Assembly: GCA_030536995.1 (NCBI GenBank)
Contig: JAUNOY010000025.1
Coordinates: 1-37,486, forward strand
DNA: 37,486 nucleotides
Source of the DNA: Eubacteriales bacterium
Lineage (GTDB): Bacteria > Bacillota > Clostridia > Lachnospirales > Lachnospiraceae
Direction: 5' to 3'
A program made the translations under genes and the position numbers. Of the stretch, positions 1 through 7,196 are shown one piece after another. Position 1 is the stretch's first letter, and the number at the start of each line of letters is the position of its first letter. The notes below the pieces were generated by a model. It was not told where the DNA came from. It did not search any database and saw nothing but the letters and a program-made list of their open reading frames with translations.

Positions 1-51
1 CATTTTCATTACGTTTTGTGCCTGAGCGAAGCGAAAGGAATGGATATAAAA

Positions 52-432
52 ATGATTAATAATTTAATGTATATCGAATTAAAAACAGGATATTCTGATG
101 ACGGTCCGGCGTGGATCGGATATGTGAAAACCTCAAAAACTAAGAAAACCATTTATTTTAATGACCATGCTTTTCAGAAGAATAATGGTGGCTATTCAAA
201 CTATATAGACATTGAAAATGGCGATGAATACTGGATTTCCGGTTTAAAAAAGAAAGAGAGTAATCGTCATTGGGCAGGACATGGGAAAATTATGATCGAT
301 CGCAGAGCTGTTAATGAGTATCTTGCACTGATTGAAGAAAAGGAATTGCCATTGAATCTGTTTGAAGTAGTTGATATAGAAGACAGATTTCCGATTGAAA
401 GAGTAAATGCATTATTGAATGATAAGGAATAG
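52..432 (+). CDS. small soluble protein of unknown function
   Basis: About 126 residues with no signal peptide or membrane segment. The N-terminal half is rich in aromatic and Gly residues (GYSDDGPAWIG near residues 11-21, YWISG near 65, HWAGHGKI near 78), suggesting a compact beta fold, followed by a short helical tail. I recall small proteins with this GYSDxGPAWIG / EYWISGxKK pattern in many bacteria, some mislabelled as 1-deoxy-D-xylulose-5-phosphate synthase; nothing here supports that enzyme, as there is no thiamine-diphosphate domain. In-frame ATGs lie at 16, 40 and 52. GAAAGGA at 33-39 is usefully spaced only from 52. It is 72 nt upstream of the next gene on the same strand, and its promoter is outside the window or absent. 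Function unknown. Confidence 0.75.
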   Translation: MINNLMYIELKTGYSDDGPAWIGYVKTSKTKKTIYFNDHAFQKNNGGYSNYIDIENGDEYWISGLKKKESNRHWAGHGKIMIDRRAVNEYLALIEEKELPLNLFEVVDIEDRFPIERVNALLNDKE

Positions 433-504
433 CAAATTTCTGCCAGGCTATATGAAAAGCATAAAAGGAAATCAGATATAAAGAGGGCATAGGAGGAGCT
501 GGAT

Positions 505-1284
505 ATGGAATTGAAAAAAGTATGGATGTCCCCGGAGACGGAGAAAAAAAGCCGATATGGATATCGGGCGGTAGGTGGAGTATTGGGAATCGTATTGTTG
601 ATGACAGTTTTACTTTTGGCGGGAACAATGCTTTCCCTTTTTATGGGAGTGCCTCAGAAATGGTTTTCTTCTATCCTTATAGTCGTTGTCACTGTGCTTG
701 GGATTGTATTGGCTGCACAGATGGGACGGCGCGGGATGCAGGATGCCATGATTTTCTTTCTTACAGAAAATGACCGCTTATGGATTATGGATGCCCGTGG
801 ACTTTCAAATCACGGTAATGGTTTTTGGGGATTTGCTGTTGGAAGCATGGAAACTCAGGCATTTTTGCGTAAGCAGGGGAAACAGCCATTTTTGCCAAAA
901 GGGGCAGATGAAATTGTGAAGGTTTTGAACATCAAAGAAAATCGCACCCATTATGCCATCCGCTGTCAGGCCCGTCACCCAAATAAGCGTGTGACTCGAC
1001 GTACATATTTTCTGGTGAAAGGAATTCAGCATGAAGAAATTCTGTTGAAGGAATTAGAGAGAAGGAAAACCTGGGAGAACACTCTGGAGCCTGTGGAAAA
1101 TAGAAATCCGCTATATATCATACTCAGTGGAATCATTTTTACAGGCTGTGTGATTCTATGTGTTCTGAGTCATCCGGCATTTTCAAAATTGTCGGAGGAA
1201 ATTTATTTTCCTTGTCTGGGTGCTTCCTTTGTTATGCTTTTTCCCCTGCTTTACTTTATCATCCGTCAGCGAAGAGGGGAATGA
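505..1284 (+). CDS. four-TM membrane protein with cytoplasmic beta-rich insert, unknown function
   Basis: 259 residues. Hydrophobic segments near 22-47, 54-72, 202-222 and 233-253 bracket a hydrophilic central domain (about 75-195) with alternating beta-like strands (FFLTENDRLWIMDARGL, YFLVKGI) that looks like the bacterial PH-like folds seen in many Firmicutes membrane proteins; that fold is an inference. No catalytic motif. AGGAGG at 491-496 with an 8-nt spacer fixes the ATG at 505. It is followed after 56 nt by another membrane gene on the same strand, so the two and the upstream small gene are probably co-transcribed. Positive charges on both ends suggest the central domain is cytoplasmic. 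Confidence 0.8.
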   Translation: MELKKVWMSPETEKKSRYGYRAVGGVLGIVLLMTVLLLAGTMLSLFMGVPQKWFSSILIVVVTVLGIVLAAQMGRRGMQDAMIFFLTENDRLWIMDARGLSNHGNGFWGFAVGSMETQAFLRKQGKQPFLPKGADEIVKVLNIKENRTHYAIRCQARHPNKRVTRRTYFLVKGIQHEEILLKELERRKTWENTLEPVENRNPLYIILSGIIFTGCVILCVLSHPAFSKLSEEIYFPCLGASFVMLFPLLYFIIRQRRGE

Positions 1285-1340
1285 GTTCACGTGGATTTTT
1301 CCTTGTGTAAGGGCAGTAAATATAGAGGAGAACAGAAGAG

Positions 1341-2543
1341 ATGGAAAAACGAAAACTTTCAGGAAAAACAATTTTGAAGCTGACAGGGGCGCTGCTTGCT
1401 TTGGTTTATTTCGGATTTTGCCTTTATGCAGGCATTACCGGAAAATTTCCCGGTATGCATCGAAAACAACATGTCATGCGGTTCGGAGATCTTAAAAACT
1501 GGGTGTCTGGTGGTATGTCGGCGGTTATGATTGCTGTCTTTTGCATCAATTCCGCCATAAACGACCTGAACCTCCAAAAGAAGCGCAAAAAGTCATCGAC
1601 TCCCTTTTTTTTCATTATGTTACTGCTGCTAAGCCTTCCTTTGCTTCTGGAGTCTTATCTGGATATTGGATGGATAGGAATTGCCCTTTATGCCGGAATT
1701 GCAGCGTTCCTGTTTGGGATTGCGTGGATTCCGCAGATTCTGAATCAATGGATTTCCCGCCGGCTTTTGCGTAGGAAACCTATGAGTGGCAAACAGCAGG
1801 TGCGGATTATCGAATGGATTCATTTTTATCCTCTGAAAAAGCTGTTGATTTTGGGAATCTGGGGCTTTGGGGTTGTACTGGTACTGCGTGGCATTTGGGT
1901 AACAGCAACTGGAAAACTGGAAATGGATGGAGATCTTTTCTTGTTTTTACTTGTCGTAGCAGTTCTGGTTGTGGCTTTGTTTCAGAAAATGAGACGCTAT
2001 ATCTGCACGTCTTACCCCAACTTACCTGTGCTGAATCAGGTTCTTAGCAGAAAGCAGTTGGAGCAGTTATTGGAGGGAGAACACTTTGAACCAATCGTGT
2101 TTGAAGATGCAGCCATGAAACAGTATCTTGAAATTTATCGAAGCCAGAACTGGATGTTAATTGGAGGGAAATTACTCTCAAAAAAGCTTGCCTTATGGGT
2201 TACAATGAATCGTTCCAGGAACGATACTTCTCTGAATGTGCTTTACCTCAATGGAATGACTGCGAAAGCGAAAGTTAATCTGGAACTCAGAGAAAACAGG
2301 TACGAAGAATTTATTCCTGTGCTGAGAGAACTGATTGGACACGAGGAATCTCTTAAATTATACGGAAAAGAGGAGCAGATGGCAGAGAAATTTGCATCTT
2401 ATTTTTCGAATTGCAATTCCGAGCAGGAGCGCATTGCCTCTTTTCTTACCAGGGATATTACTGAAATCCGGAAGGACTATATCCAGACCTTCTCACCGCC
2501 GGATACCAGAAAGAAAAAACGAAGCAGGCAGGAGCGGAAGTAG
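1341..2543 (+). CDS. six-TM membrane protein with long cytoplasmic tail, unknown function
   Basis: 400 residues. Hydrophobic segments lie near 10-32, 55-75, 88-104, 110-132, 166-186 and 196-215, followed by a 185-residue soluble tail ending in a very basic stretch (KKKRSRQERK). The tail is mixed alpha/beta (YICTSYPNLPVL at its start, a beta-like block near 265-330) without a recognised motif. AGAGGAG at 1324-1330 supports the ATG at 1341. It forms a pair with the gene at 505 and is followed by a 13-bp perfect stem-loop at 2663-2693 between it and a converging gene. I do not recognise the family. Confidence 0.8.
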   Translation: MEKRKLSGKTILKLTGALLALVYFGFCLYAGITGKFPGMHRKQHVMRFGDLKNWVSGGMSAVMIAVFCINSAINDLNLQKKRKKSSTPFFFIMLLLLSLPLLLESYLDIGWIGIALYAGIAAFLFGIAWIPQILNQWISRRLLRRKPMSGKQQVRIIEWIHFYPLKKLLILGIWGFGVVLVLRGIWVTATGKLEMDGDLFLFLLVVAVLVVALFQKMRRYICTSYPNLPVLNQVLSRKQLEQLLEGEHFEPIVFEDAAMKQYLEIYRSQNWMLIGGKLLSKKLALWVTMNRSRNDTSLNVLYLNGMTAKAKVNLELRENRYEEFIPVLRELIGHEESLKLYGKEEQMAEKFASYFSNCNSEQERIASFLTRDITEIRKDYIQTFSPPDTRKKKRSRQERK

Positions 2544-2662
2544 AAGATTGGATGTCTCTTATATATTTGCTATAAGGGAGAATATTTGAAACTCTTAAAT
2601 TGGGGTATGATAAAAAAATTCGACTGTTAAATTTTCAAAGAATTTACAGGAATATAATTGAT

Positions 2663-2693
2663 TTTTAAGGAGGGAGTGTATCCCTCCTTAAAA
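2663..2693. terminator. 13-bp perfect stem-loop between converging genes
   Basis: TTTTAAGGAGGGA (2663-2675) and TCCCTCCTTAAAA (2681-2693) pair completely around a GTGTA loop. It lies 120 nt after the stop at 2543 (+) and 10 nt after the stop at 2703 (-). Neither strand has the usual U-run outside the stem, so it is a probable but not classical terminator, possibly working in both directions or as an mRNA 3' stabiliser. The rest of the 2544-2702 gap shows nothing else. Confidence 0.55.
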
Positions 2694-2702
2694 CAGGAAC
2701 TT

Positions 2703-2927
2703 TCAACATTGCTTGTCTTTTTTTAAGAGAGTGTACAAACCATAAACGAAAAGAACGAGAGCTAAAATGACAGGAACTAATAGTCCATTTTCTAAAATGC
2801 TTATTATCATTCTGCCAGGTGGTGTTATCCACTGGGTTGATGGATTTTGCATTGCTGCAATTACGATTCCCACAATACCAATAACACCGCTTAACGTTAA
2901 AAAACCACCTTGTAAAATTCTTTTCAT
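2703..2927 (-). CDS. small two-TM membrane protein, unknown function
   Basis: 74 residues from the chosen start. The N-terminal segment (GGFLTLSGVIGIVGIVIAAM) and a second one near 46-66 are hydrophobic, with a short loop containing NPSTQW between and a KKDKQC tail. A longer start eight codons upstream is possible, but AAGGAG sits 8 nt before the ATG at 2927, which decides it. It stands alone on the minus strand with its own promoter (-35 TTTACA, -10 TATAAT, 17-bp spacer on the minus strand) and a palindrome around the start of transcription. Function unknown. Size and operator-like site would fit a small regulated accessory membrane protein. Confidence 0.65.
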   Translation of the reverse strand: MKRILQGGFLTLSGVIGIVGIVIAAMQNPSTQWITPPGRMIISILENGLLVPVILALVLFVYGLYTLLKKDKQC

Positions 2928-2963
2928 AGTTACTGTCTCCTTGTATGCCATTTCTATTTATGC

Positions 2964-2999
2964 TTTGAGGTTAGTTATCACTAATTATTATACCTCAAA
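2964..2999. promoter_or_regulatory. nested palindrome overlapping the -10 and start region (candidate operator)
   Basis: Outer arms TTTGAGGT (2964-2971) and ACCTCAAA (2992-2999) enclose inner arms TTAGT (2971-2975) and ACTAA (2980-2984). It covers the -10 box and the expected transcription start of the minus-strand gene at 2927, a position typical of a repressor operator. No regulator in the window can be assigned to it. Confidence 0.4.
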
Positions 3000-3015
3000 A
3001 AATAAGAATTGTAAA
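2987..3015 (-). promoter_or_regulatory. sigma-A promoter for the small membrane gene at 2927
   Basis: Read on the minus strand: -35 TTTACA (3010-3015), 17-bp spacer, -10 TATAAT (2987-2992), 60 nt upstream of the ATG. Strong match to the vegetative consensus. Confidence 0.7.
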
Positions 3016-3029
3016 TATAAGTTTTATCT

Positions 3030-3246
3030 AGTAAATTATAGGTGATTCTGGACGTTTTGAAATATCTTTGCGTAATATTGTTTTCATTGATGATAGAAAA
3101 AAGTCAAAAGATAGTAATTGAAAGATAGAAGTTTAATTGTTGGGGATGAGACCGCTGCAGACGACAGAGTAGGATTTTCGAAATATTTGCCTGATTTAAG
3201 AAATGCTATCAGAGAAGATACTATCAATAAGATTAACAAAGAAAAC
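3030..3246. other. gene-free stretch with possible ORF debris
   Basis: Between the promoter at 3015 and the terminator at 3247 there is no open frame with a ribosome site. Two short plus-strand frames are open (about 3029-3110 and 3132-3263), reading like pieces of a soluble protein (RFEISLRNIVFIDD; GFSKYLPDLRNAIRED), with stops between them. They could be remnants of one decayed gene; I cannot assign a family. Confidence 0.3.
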
Positions 3247-3273
3247 AGGGAGAGACCTTTATGATTTCTCCCT
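3247..3273 (-). terminator. rho-independent terminator of the Bce-type ABC operon
   Basis: AGGGAGA (3247-3253) and TCTCCCT (3267-3273) form a 7-bp stem. On the minus strand it is followed by GTTTTCTTT, a usable U-tract. It lies 24 nt after the stop of the permease at 3297. Confidence 0.65.
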
Positions 3274-3296
3274 ATTTTGTCATATCCTGCTGTTTT

Positions 3297-5396
3297 CTAT
3301 ATCAAATTTAATTCTCTCCTCATAATAGTAACCGTTTTACGATAAACAAGATAAATCAATAACATAATGAGAACCAATACGAAAGCACAGGCAGCCATTC
3401 CTGCAAGTTCAGGGATAGAAATCCGTCCGTCATTGGCATACATAATCATAAAATACAAGAGGAACATCATGGTCATGCCAACAACTGCAGGCGTATGGTA
3501 AACACGTTTGCATTGTATCCGTACTTCCCGATTTGAAAAAGCAGGAGAAGCACCCAATCGTTTCAGATCATCAAAAATATAGCGGTTGTTTATAGCAATA
3601 GTCTGGCAGCGGGTGTAACAGATTACACAGGCGGTAGTGACACATACAATAAATATGAATAAGAAGGTCATCAGATATACTGCGAAAGTGTTCATAAAAT
3701 CGTTCATGTTCAGTGAGCGGAATTTAGGCATAAAAGCCCAATAAGCACGAAAATCGGAAGTGTCAGGCATGGAAAGACTGATTTTCGTCATATCATCTGT
3801 GTCTCCCCAATAAATTTCACCATGTTCATTCGCAGCAATTTTGTTCACACGATCATAATAAGCAGGGTATTCGCATTCCGGTCCAAAGGATTTTACAAAA
3901 GTATGGAAAAATTCATCAGCAAATGCATAGATATCTTCACCGTCTGCATTGAAAAAGTGTGCACTTCCCATCCAATCAGAGGAAAGCCCTTGAGAAATCT
4001 CTGCATAATCCTTATCATCCAGAATATAATATGGAACCTTTCCGGTGAGCATACTGAAATAAGCCAGTCCTTCATAGGTTACAGAAAGTGTTTTCCGGGT
4101 ATTCATGTTGGTAAGGACACTGTCAGAGCGTTTGGCATACATGGCCGCATTGTCGTCCTTATCTGTAATCAGGCGGAAGGTTCCGGAAAGAATATCCAGA
4201 GTCTGTCCTGTAAGCTGGTTGAAGGCGGTCTCAGAAACATATTTTGTTTCCTCTAAAAGCTGCTGATATTCATAATGGAAGCTTTGATCTTCCTCTTCCA
4301 CCTGAGTTTCTCCATCCTGGGCAAGTGTAATGTAGGGAATTTCTTTCCAGTCTTTTAGCTTCAGATTGTGGCTTGCAGCCAGTTTTTCAATCTCAGTCTG
4401 AGAAGGAACAGTCTGATCCAGACGATAATCATACATATAGTCAAATTCCCAACCAGATACAGATACAAGCTGTCCGGTAGCCAACATAGGAATATAGAAA
4501 ATGGCAAAACAGGCTCCTGCTATGAGAACGGTGCTGACCAGAAGGTTATTTACCGTTTGTTTTCCCTGGAATTTCATCATACTACGGGAAATTATGTTAT
4601 GGTAGGGATTCTTTCTGTCAAAATGCCATCCATGAACGACGGTATGAAGCATGACCAGATAAAGACCAACAAACACAGGAGCATAAAAAATGTTTACAAA
4701 AGCGGAAGGATATCGGTGAAATATATTTAACCATATCTCAGGAGCAGAATATCCCAGAATTGCGCCAATAAGGATGAGCAACAATCCGAGAGGTCCGCAC
4801 CATTTTCCAAGCTTTTTGACAGGTTCATTTCGATGCTCTTCCTGAATCACATCAATGATGTTCGTACGGGAAAGGTAATAATTGGCAGTGAAACAGGATA
4901 TCACAATAACCAGAAGAATAAATAGCCCTGATAAGAATAGTGCTGTATAATCCAGATGCAGTGTCATTTCAGAACTTTCTACCAGAAGCTGGAAAGAGTT
5001 CCAAAGAAAGTAAATCAGTGGAATACCGGCCAGCATACCAGCCAGAGAGGAAAGGCTACTTAAAGTCAGCACTTCTCGAAACACCCCTGGAATCAACTGC
5101 TTTTTTGAGGCGCCGAGGGCCATTAAAATTCCAATCTGTCTTGTCTTTTTACGAAAAAACAGACTTGCAGAATAGATTGTAAATACAACGCATCCAAACA
5201 ATGTGAGCGCAAAAATCATATACATCTGTCTGCGGCTGTCCCCTCCTTCCGGTAAAATGGTAAGTATAGTGGGAGATTTCATCAGCAGTATATAAGCCGT
5301 AATAATCATCAGTGCAATAAGATTGCAAAAAAAGTAGAGTTTTGCCTGTTTGTAACCGACATGTCTTAGCTTTCGTTCGATATCTTTCATATTCAT
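3297..5396 (-). CDS. Bce-type ABC transporter permease (FtsX family, 10 TM)
   Basis: 699 residues, close to the usual 620-670 of BceB-type permeases. Hydrophobic segments fall near 21-40, 58-82, 105-130, 150-172, 198-218, 238-258, 280-305, 578-600, 640-658 and 668-690. The only large soluble part (about 306-575) sits between segments 7 and 8, which is the diagnostic BceB layout with an extracellular sensing domain. Segment 2 is followed by KKTRQIGILMALGASKKQ, the FtsX-family coupling region. Known BceAB-type transporters protect against cell-wall-active peptides by freeing the lipid target, and often signal to a kinase. AGGAGG 8 nt before the ATG at 5396 fixes the start. It lies 16 nt after its ATPase partner, so the two form an operon, divergent from a LytTR/GHKL pair. 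Confidence 0.9.
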   Translation of the reverse strand: MNMKDIERKLRHVGYKQAKLYFFCNLIALMIITAYILLMKSPTILTILPEGGDSRRQMYMIFALTLFGCVVFTIYSASLFFRKKTRQIGILMALGASKKQLIPGVFREVLTLSSLSSLAGMLAGIPLIYFLWNSFQLLVESSEMTLHLDYTALFLSGLFILLVIVISCFTANYYLSRTNIIDVIQEEHRNEPVKKLGKWCGPLGLLLILIGAILGYSAPEIWLNIFHRYPSAFVNIFYAPVFVGLYLVMLHTVVHGWHFDRKNPYHNIISRSMMKFQGKQTVNNLLVSTVLIAGACFAIFYIPMLATGQLVSVSGWEFDYMYDYRLDQTVPSQTEIEKLAASHNLKLKDWKEIPYITLAQDGETQVEEEDQSFHYEYQQLLEETKYVSETAFNQLTGQTLDILSGTFRLITDKDDNAAMYAKRSDSVLTNMNTRKTLSVTYEGLAYFSMLTGKVPYYILDDKDYAEISQGLSSDWMGSAHFFNADGEDIYAFADEFFHTFVKSFGPECEYPAYYDRVNKIAANEHGEIYWGDTDDMTKISLSMPDTSDFRAYWAFMPKFRSLNMNDFMNTFAVYLMTFLFIFIVCVTTACVICYTRCQTIAINNRYIFDDLKRLGASPAFSNREVRIQCKRVYHTPAVVGMTMMFLLYFMIMYANDGRISIPELAGMAACAFVLVLIMLLIYLVYRKTVTIMRRELNLI

Positions 5397-5412
5397 AAAA
5401 AAGTCCTCCTGT

Positions 5413-6156
5413 CTAATCGTTGCCGCTCATTTCTTTTAGTGTATCCAAAAGCTGACTGTGGAAAATAGAACGATCACTATGTTTTTCCAATTGCTTATAA
5501 ATGAGCCCATCTTTCAAAAAAATCACCCGGTCACAAAATGAAGCGGAAAAAGCATCATGTGTGACCATAAAAATAGTAGCACCTAACTGAGTTCGAGCTT
5601 CTTCAAAGGATTCGATTACATTTCTGCTGGCTTTGCTGTCCAAATTTCCAGTCGGTTCATCAGCCAGCAGCAGAAGTGGATTGTTAATAAGGCTTCGGGC
5701 AACAGCCGTACGCTGTCGTTCTCCTCCAGATACTTCCGCCGGATACTTATTTTGAATATGTTCGATGCCGAAAAGCCGAATCAGCTGATCTGCCAGATTT
5801 TCACCGTCTTTTCCTACTGATCCTTTAATGATACGTGGGATTAAAATATTTTCACGGATTGTAAGACCATCCAAAAGCATGAAATCTTGAAATACAAACC
5901 CCAATTTTTCATTTCGAATTTTAGCCAGAGTGGTGTCGTCCATGTTTCCTAGTTTTTGTCCTCCTAAAGCAATTACTCCATTGTCGTAGGGAATGTAACA
6001 AGAAATACAGTTGAGCAGTGTAGTTTTTCCGGATCCAGATGGTCCCATGACAGCTACAAATTCTCCCTGAGCCACATGGAGATTTACTCCTTTTAAGACA
6101 GGATATTCCGTTTTACCGATGTAATAAGATTTTCTCAGATTCTTTACATATAGCAT
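5413..6156 (-). CDS. ABC transporter ATP-binding protein (Bce/MacB class)
   Basis: 247 residues. Walker A GPSGSGKT at 38-45, Q-loop Gln 90, signature VSGGE at 142-146 followed by RQRTAVARS, Walker B LLLLADE at 161-167, D-loop GNLDS, switch His in MVTHD near 200. The class is the MacB/LolD/BceA exporters, whose ATPases drive mechanotransmission in FtsX-type permeases. AAGGAG with an 8-nt spacer precedes the ATG at 6156. First gene of the minus-strand operon with the 10-TM permease. The 294-bp upstream region shared with the divergent regulator carries LytTR-type direct repeats, so expression is probably under the control of that regulator. Substrate is unknown; cell-wall-targeting peptides are the family expectation. 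Confidence 0.93.
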   Translation of the reverse strand: MLYVKNLRKSYYIGKTEYPVLKGVNLHVAQGEFVAVMGPSGSGKTTLLNCISCYIPYDNGVIALGGQKLGNMDDTTLAKIRNEKLGFVFQDFMLLDGLTIRENILIPRIIKGSVGKDGENLADQLIRLFGIEHIQNKYPAEVSGGERQRTAVARSLINNPLLLLADEPTGNLDSKASRNVIESFEEARTQLGATIFMVTHDAFSASFCDRVIFLKDGLIYKQLEKHSDRSIFHSQLLDTLKEMSGND

Positions 6157-6218
6157 AAATCATTCTCCTTTTCTGTTATTCATGAGGAAACTATGCACAA
6201 AAGCTTATTGATTTGTAC

Positions 6219-6247
6219 ATAATATTTGTTGTTCTGACTCTACCTTA
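6219..6247 (-). promoter_or_regulatory. weak promoter for the Bce-type ABC operon
   Basis: On the minus strand a -10 TATTAT lies at 6219-6224. The hexamer 17 bp upstream (6242-6247, TAAGGT) is far from consensus, as expected for a promoter that needs an activator. LytTR-type repeats begin 31 bp further upstream. Confidence 0.4.
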
Positions 6248-6277
6248 TCATAAAAAAGGCAGTGTAAATTTATCGCT

Positions 6278-6361
6278 GTAAAGTTTGGAAACTATCGTGT
6301 AAAGATTGGAAAAGCGAAGAGGAACATGTAAAATTATGTAACTCGTATGTAAAGTTTGGAA
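6278..6361. promoter_or_regulatory. two pairs of LytTR-type direct repeats between divergent operons
   Basis: GTAAAGTTTGGAA (6278-6290) and GTAAAGATTGGAA (6299-6311) start exactly 21 bp apart. GTAAAATTATGTA (6328-6340, degenerate) and GTAAAGTTTGGAA (6349-6361) are also 21 bp apart. LytTR-domain regulators bind tandem direct repeats at about two helical turns, and the gene beginning at 6451 encodes one. The left pair is placed to serve the minus-strand ABC operon, the right pair the regulator's own promoter. Confidence 0.75.
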
Positions 6362-6391
6362 CATTAAAAAAATAATTACAGAGATTGTGTA

Positions 6392-6420
6392 TGGTTAAAT
6401 TTTTTTAAGACTGCTATAAT
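6392..6420 (+). promoter_or_regulatory. autoregulated promoter of the LytTR regulator gene
   Basis: -10 TATAAT at 6415-6420. The hexamer 17 bp upstream, TGGTTA (6392-6397), is a poor -35, and the right-hand LytTR repeat ends 30 bp before it. This suits activation by the encoded regulator. Confidence 0.5.
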
Positions 6421-6450
6421 AATAGGGTAATAATGAGAGGAGAGATTCTT

Positions 6451-7173
6451 ATGCTTCGTATTGCAATTTGCGACGATGAAACAGCGGCAAGAGATGCCCT
6501 ACGGTTTCAATTAGAAAAAATTATAGATGATGAAACTGAAGAAATTGTGTATGAATTTTCATCTGGTGTAAACGCTGAAAAATGGCTGCGAAAATATCCA
6601 GGTCAGATTGATTTATTGTTTCTGGATGTGGAAATGAATGGGATGAATGGAATGGAAACTGCGGAGAAAATTCGTGCCTTTGATGAAAATCTTTTGATTG
6701 TATTTGTCACTGGATATCAAGATTATGTGTTTGACGGATATCGTGTTGGAGCGTTGGATTATGTAATGAAGCCGGTAGGAGTTCAGAGACTTCGGGAAGT
6801 GTATGATAGGGTTAAACATATTTTGAAAGAAAGAATGCAGAAGACTTTTATTGTAAAGAACAGTGACGGAGTATATAGGTTTCAATATGATGATATTTTC
6901 TATTTTTATAGTGATAGAAGGCTGGTAAATCTGGTGACGGTCAGAGGAATTTATCCTTTTTATGAGAAACTGGATGTGTTGGAAGAAAAATTGGGAAATT
7001 CATTTGTACGGATTCATCAGCGGTATCTGGTAAATGGAAAAAAAGTGTTACATATTGGTCGTACTTCTCTGGATATTTTGGGGCAGGACAGGCAGCTTCA
7101 GACCTTACCTATCAGCCGAGCACTAAAAGAAACAGCTTCTACAAAGCTGGCAAGAATGATGCTGGCAGATGGA
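6451..7173 (+). CDS. LytTR-family response regulator
   Basis: About 241 residues. Receiver domain: acidic pair D8/D9, phospho-acceptor D59 in LFLDVEMNGMNG, T87, K107 in MKPVG. LytTR DNA-binding domain from about 130 to 235, with the typical core FVRIHQRYLVN. The reading frame is open from an earlier ATG at 6433, but the ribosome site AGGAG (6439-6443) lies inside that extension and serves the ATG at 6451. It is 20 nt upstream of a GHKL kinase, the usual AgrA/AgrC-style arrangement, and divergent from a Bce-type ABC operon. Direct repeats at a 21-bp pitch next to both promoters are its probable binding sites. No agrB/agrD-like peptide genes are seen, so the signal is not an obvious autoinducer. 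Confidence 0.9.
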
Positions 7174-7196
7174 TAACGAGAGAGGAATAAATAATT

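Noticed and set aside
52-432. 1-deoxy-D-xylulose-5-phosphate synthase, a label I recall for similar small proteins
   Set aside because: At about 126 residues with no thiamine-diphosphate or transketolase motif, it cannot be that enzyme.
2663-2693. A small RNA or riboswitch built on the perfect stem containing AAGGAGGG
   Set aside because: It is an isolated hairpin between two converging gene ends with no promoter or conserved aptamer; a terminator-like role is simpler.
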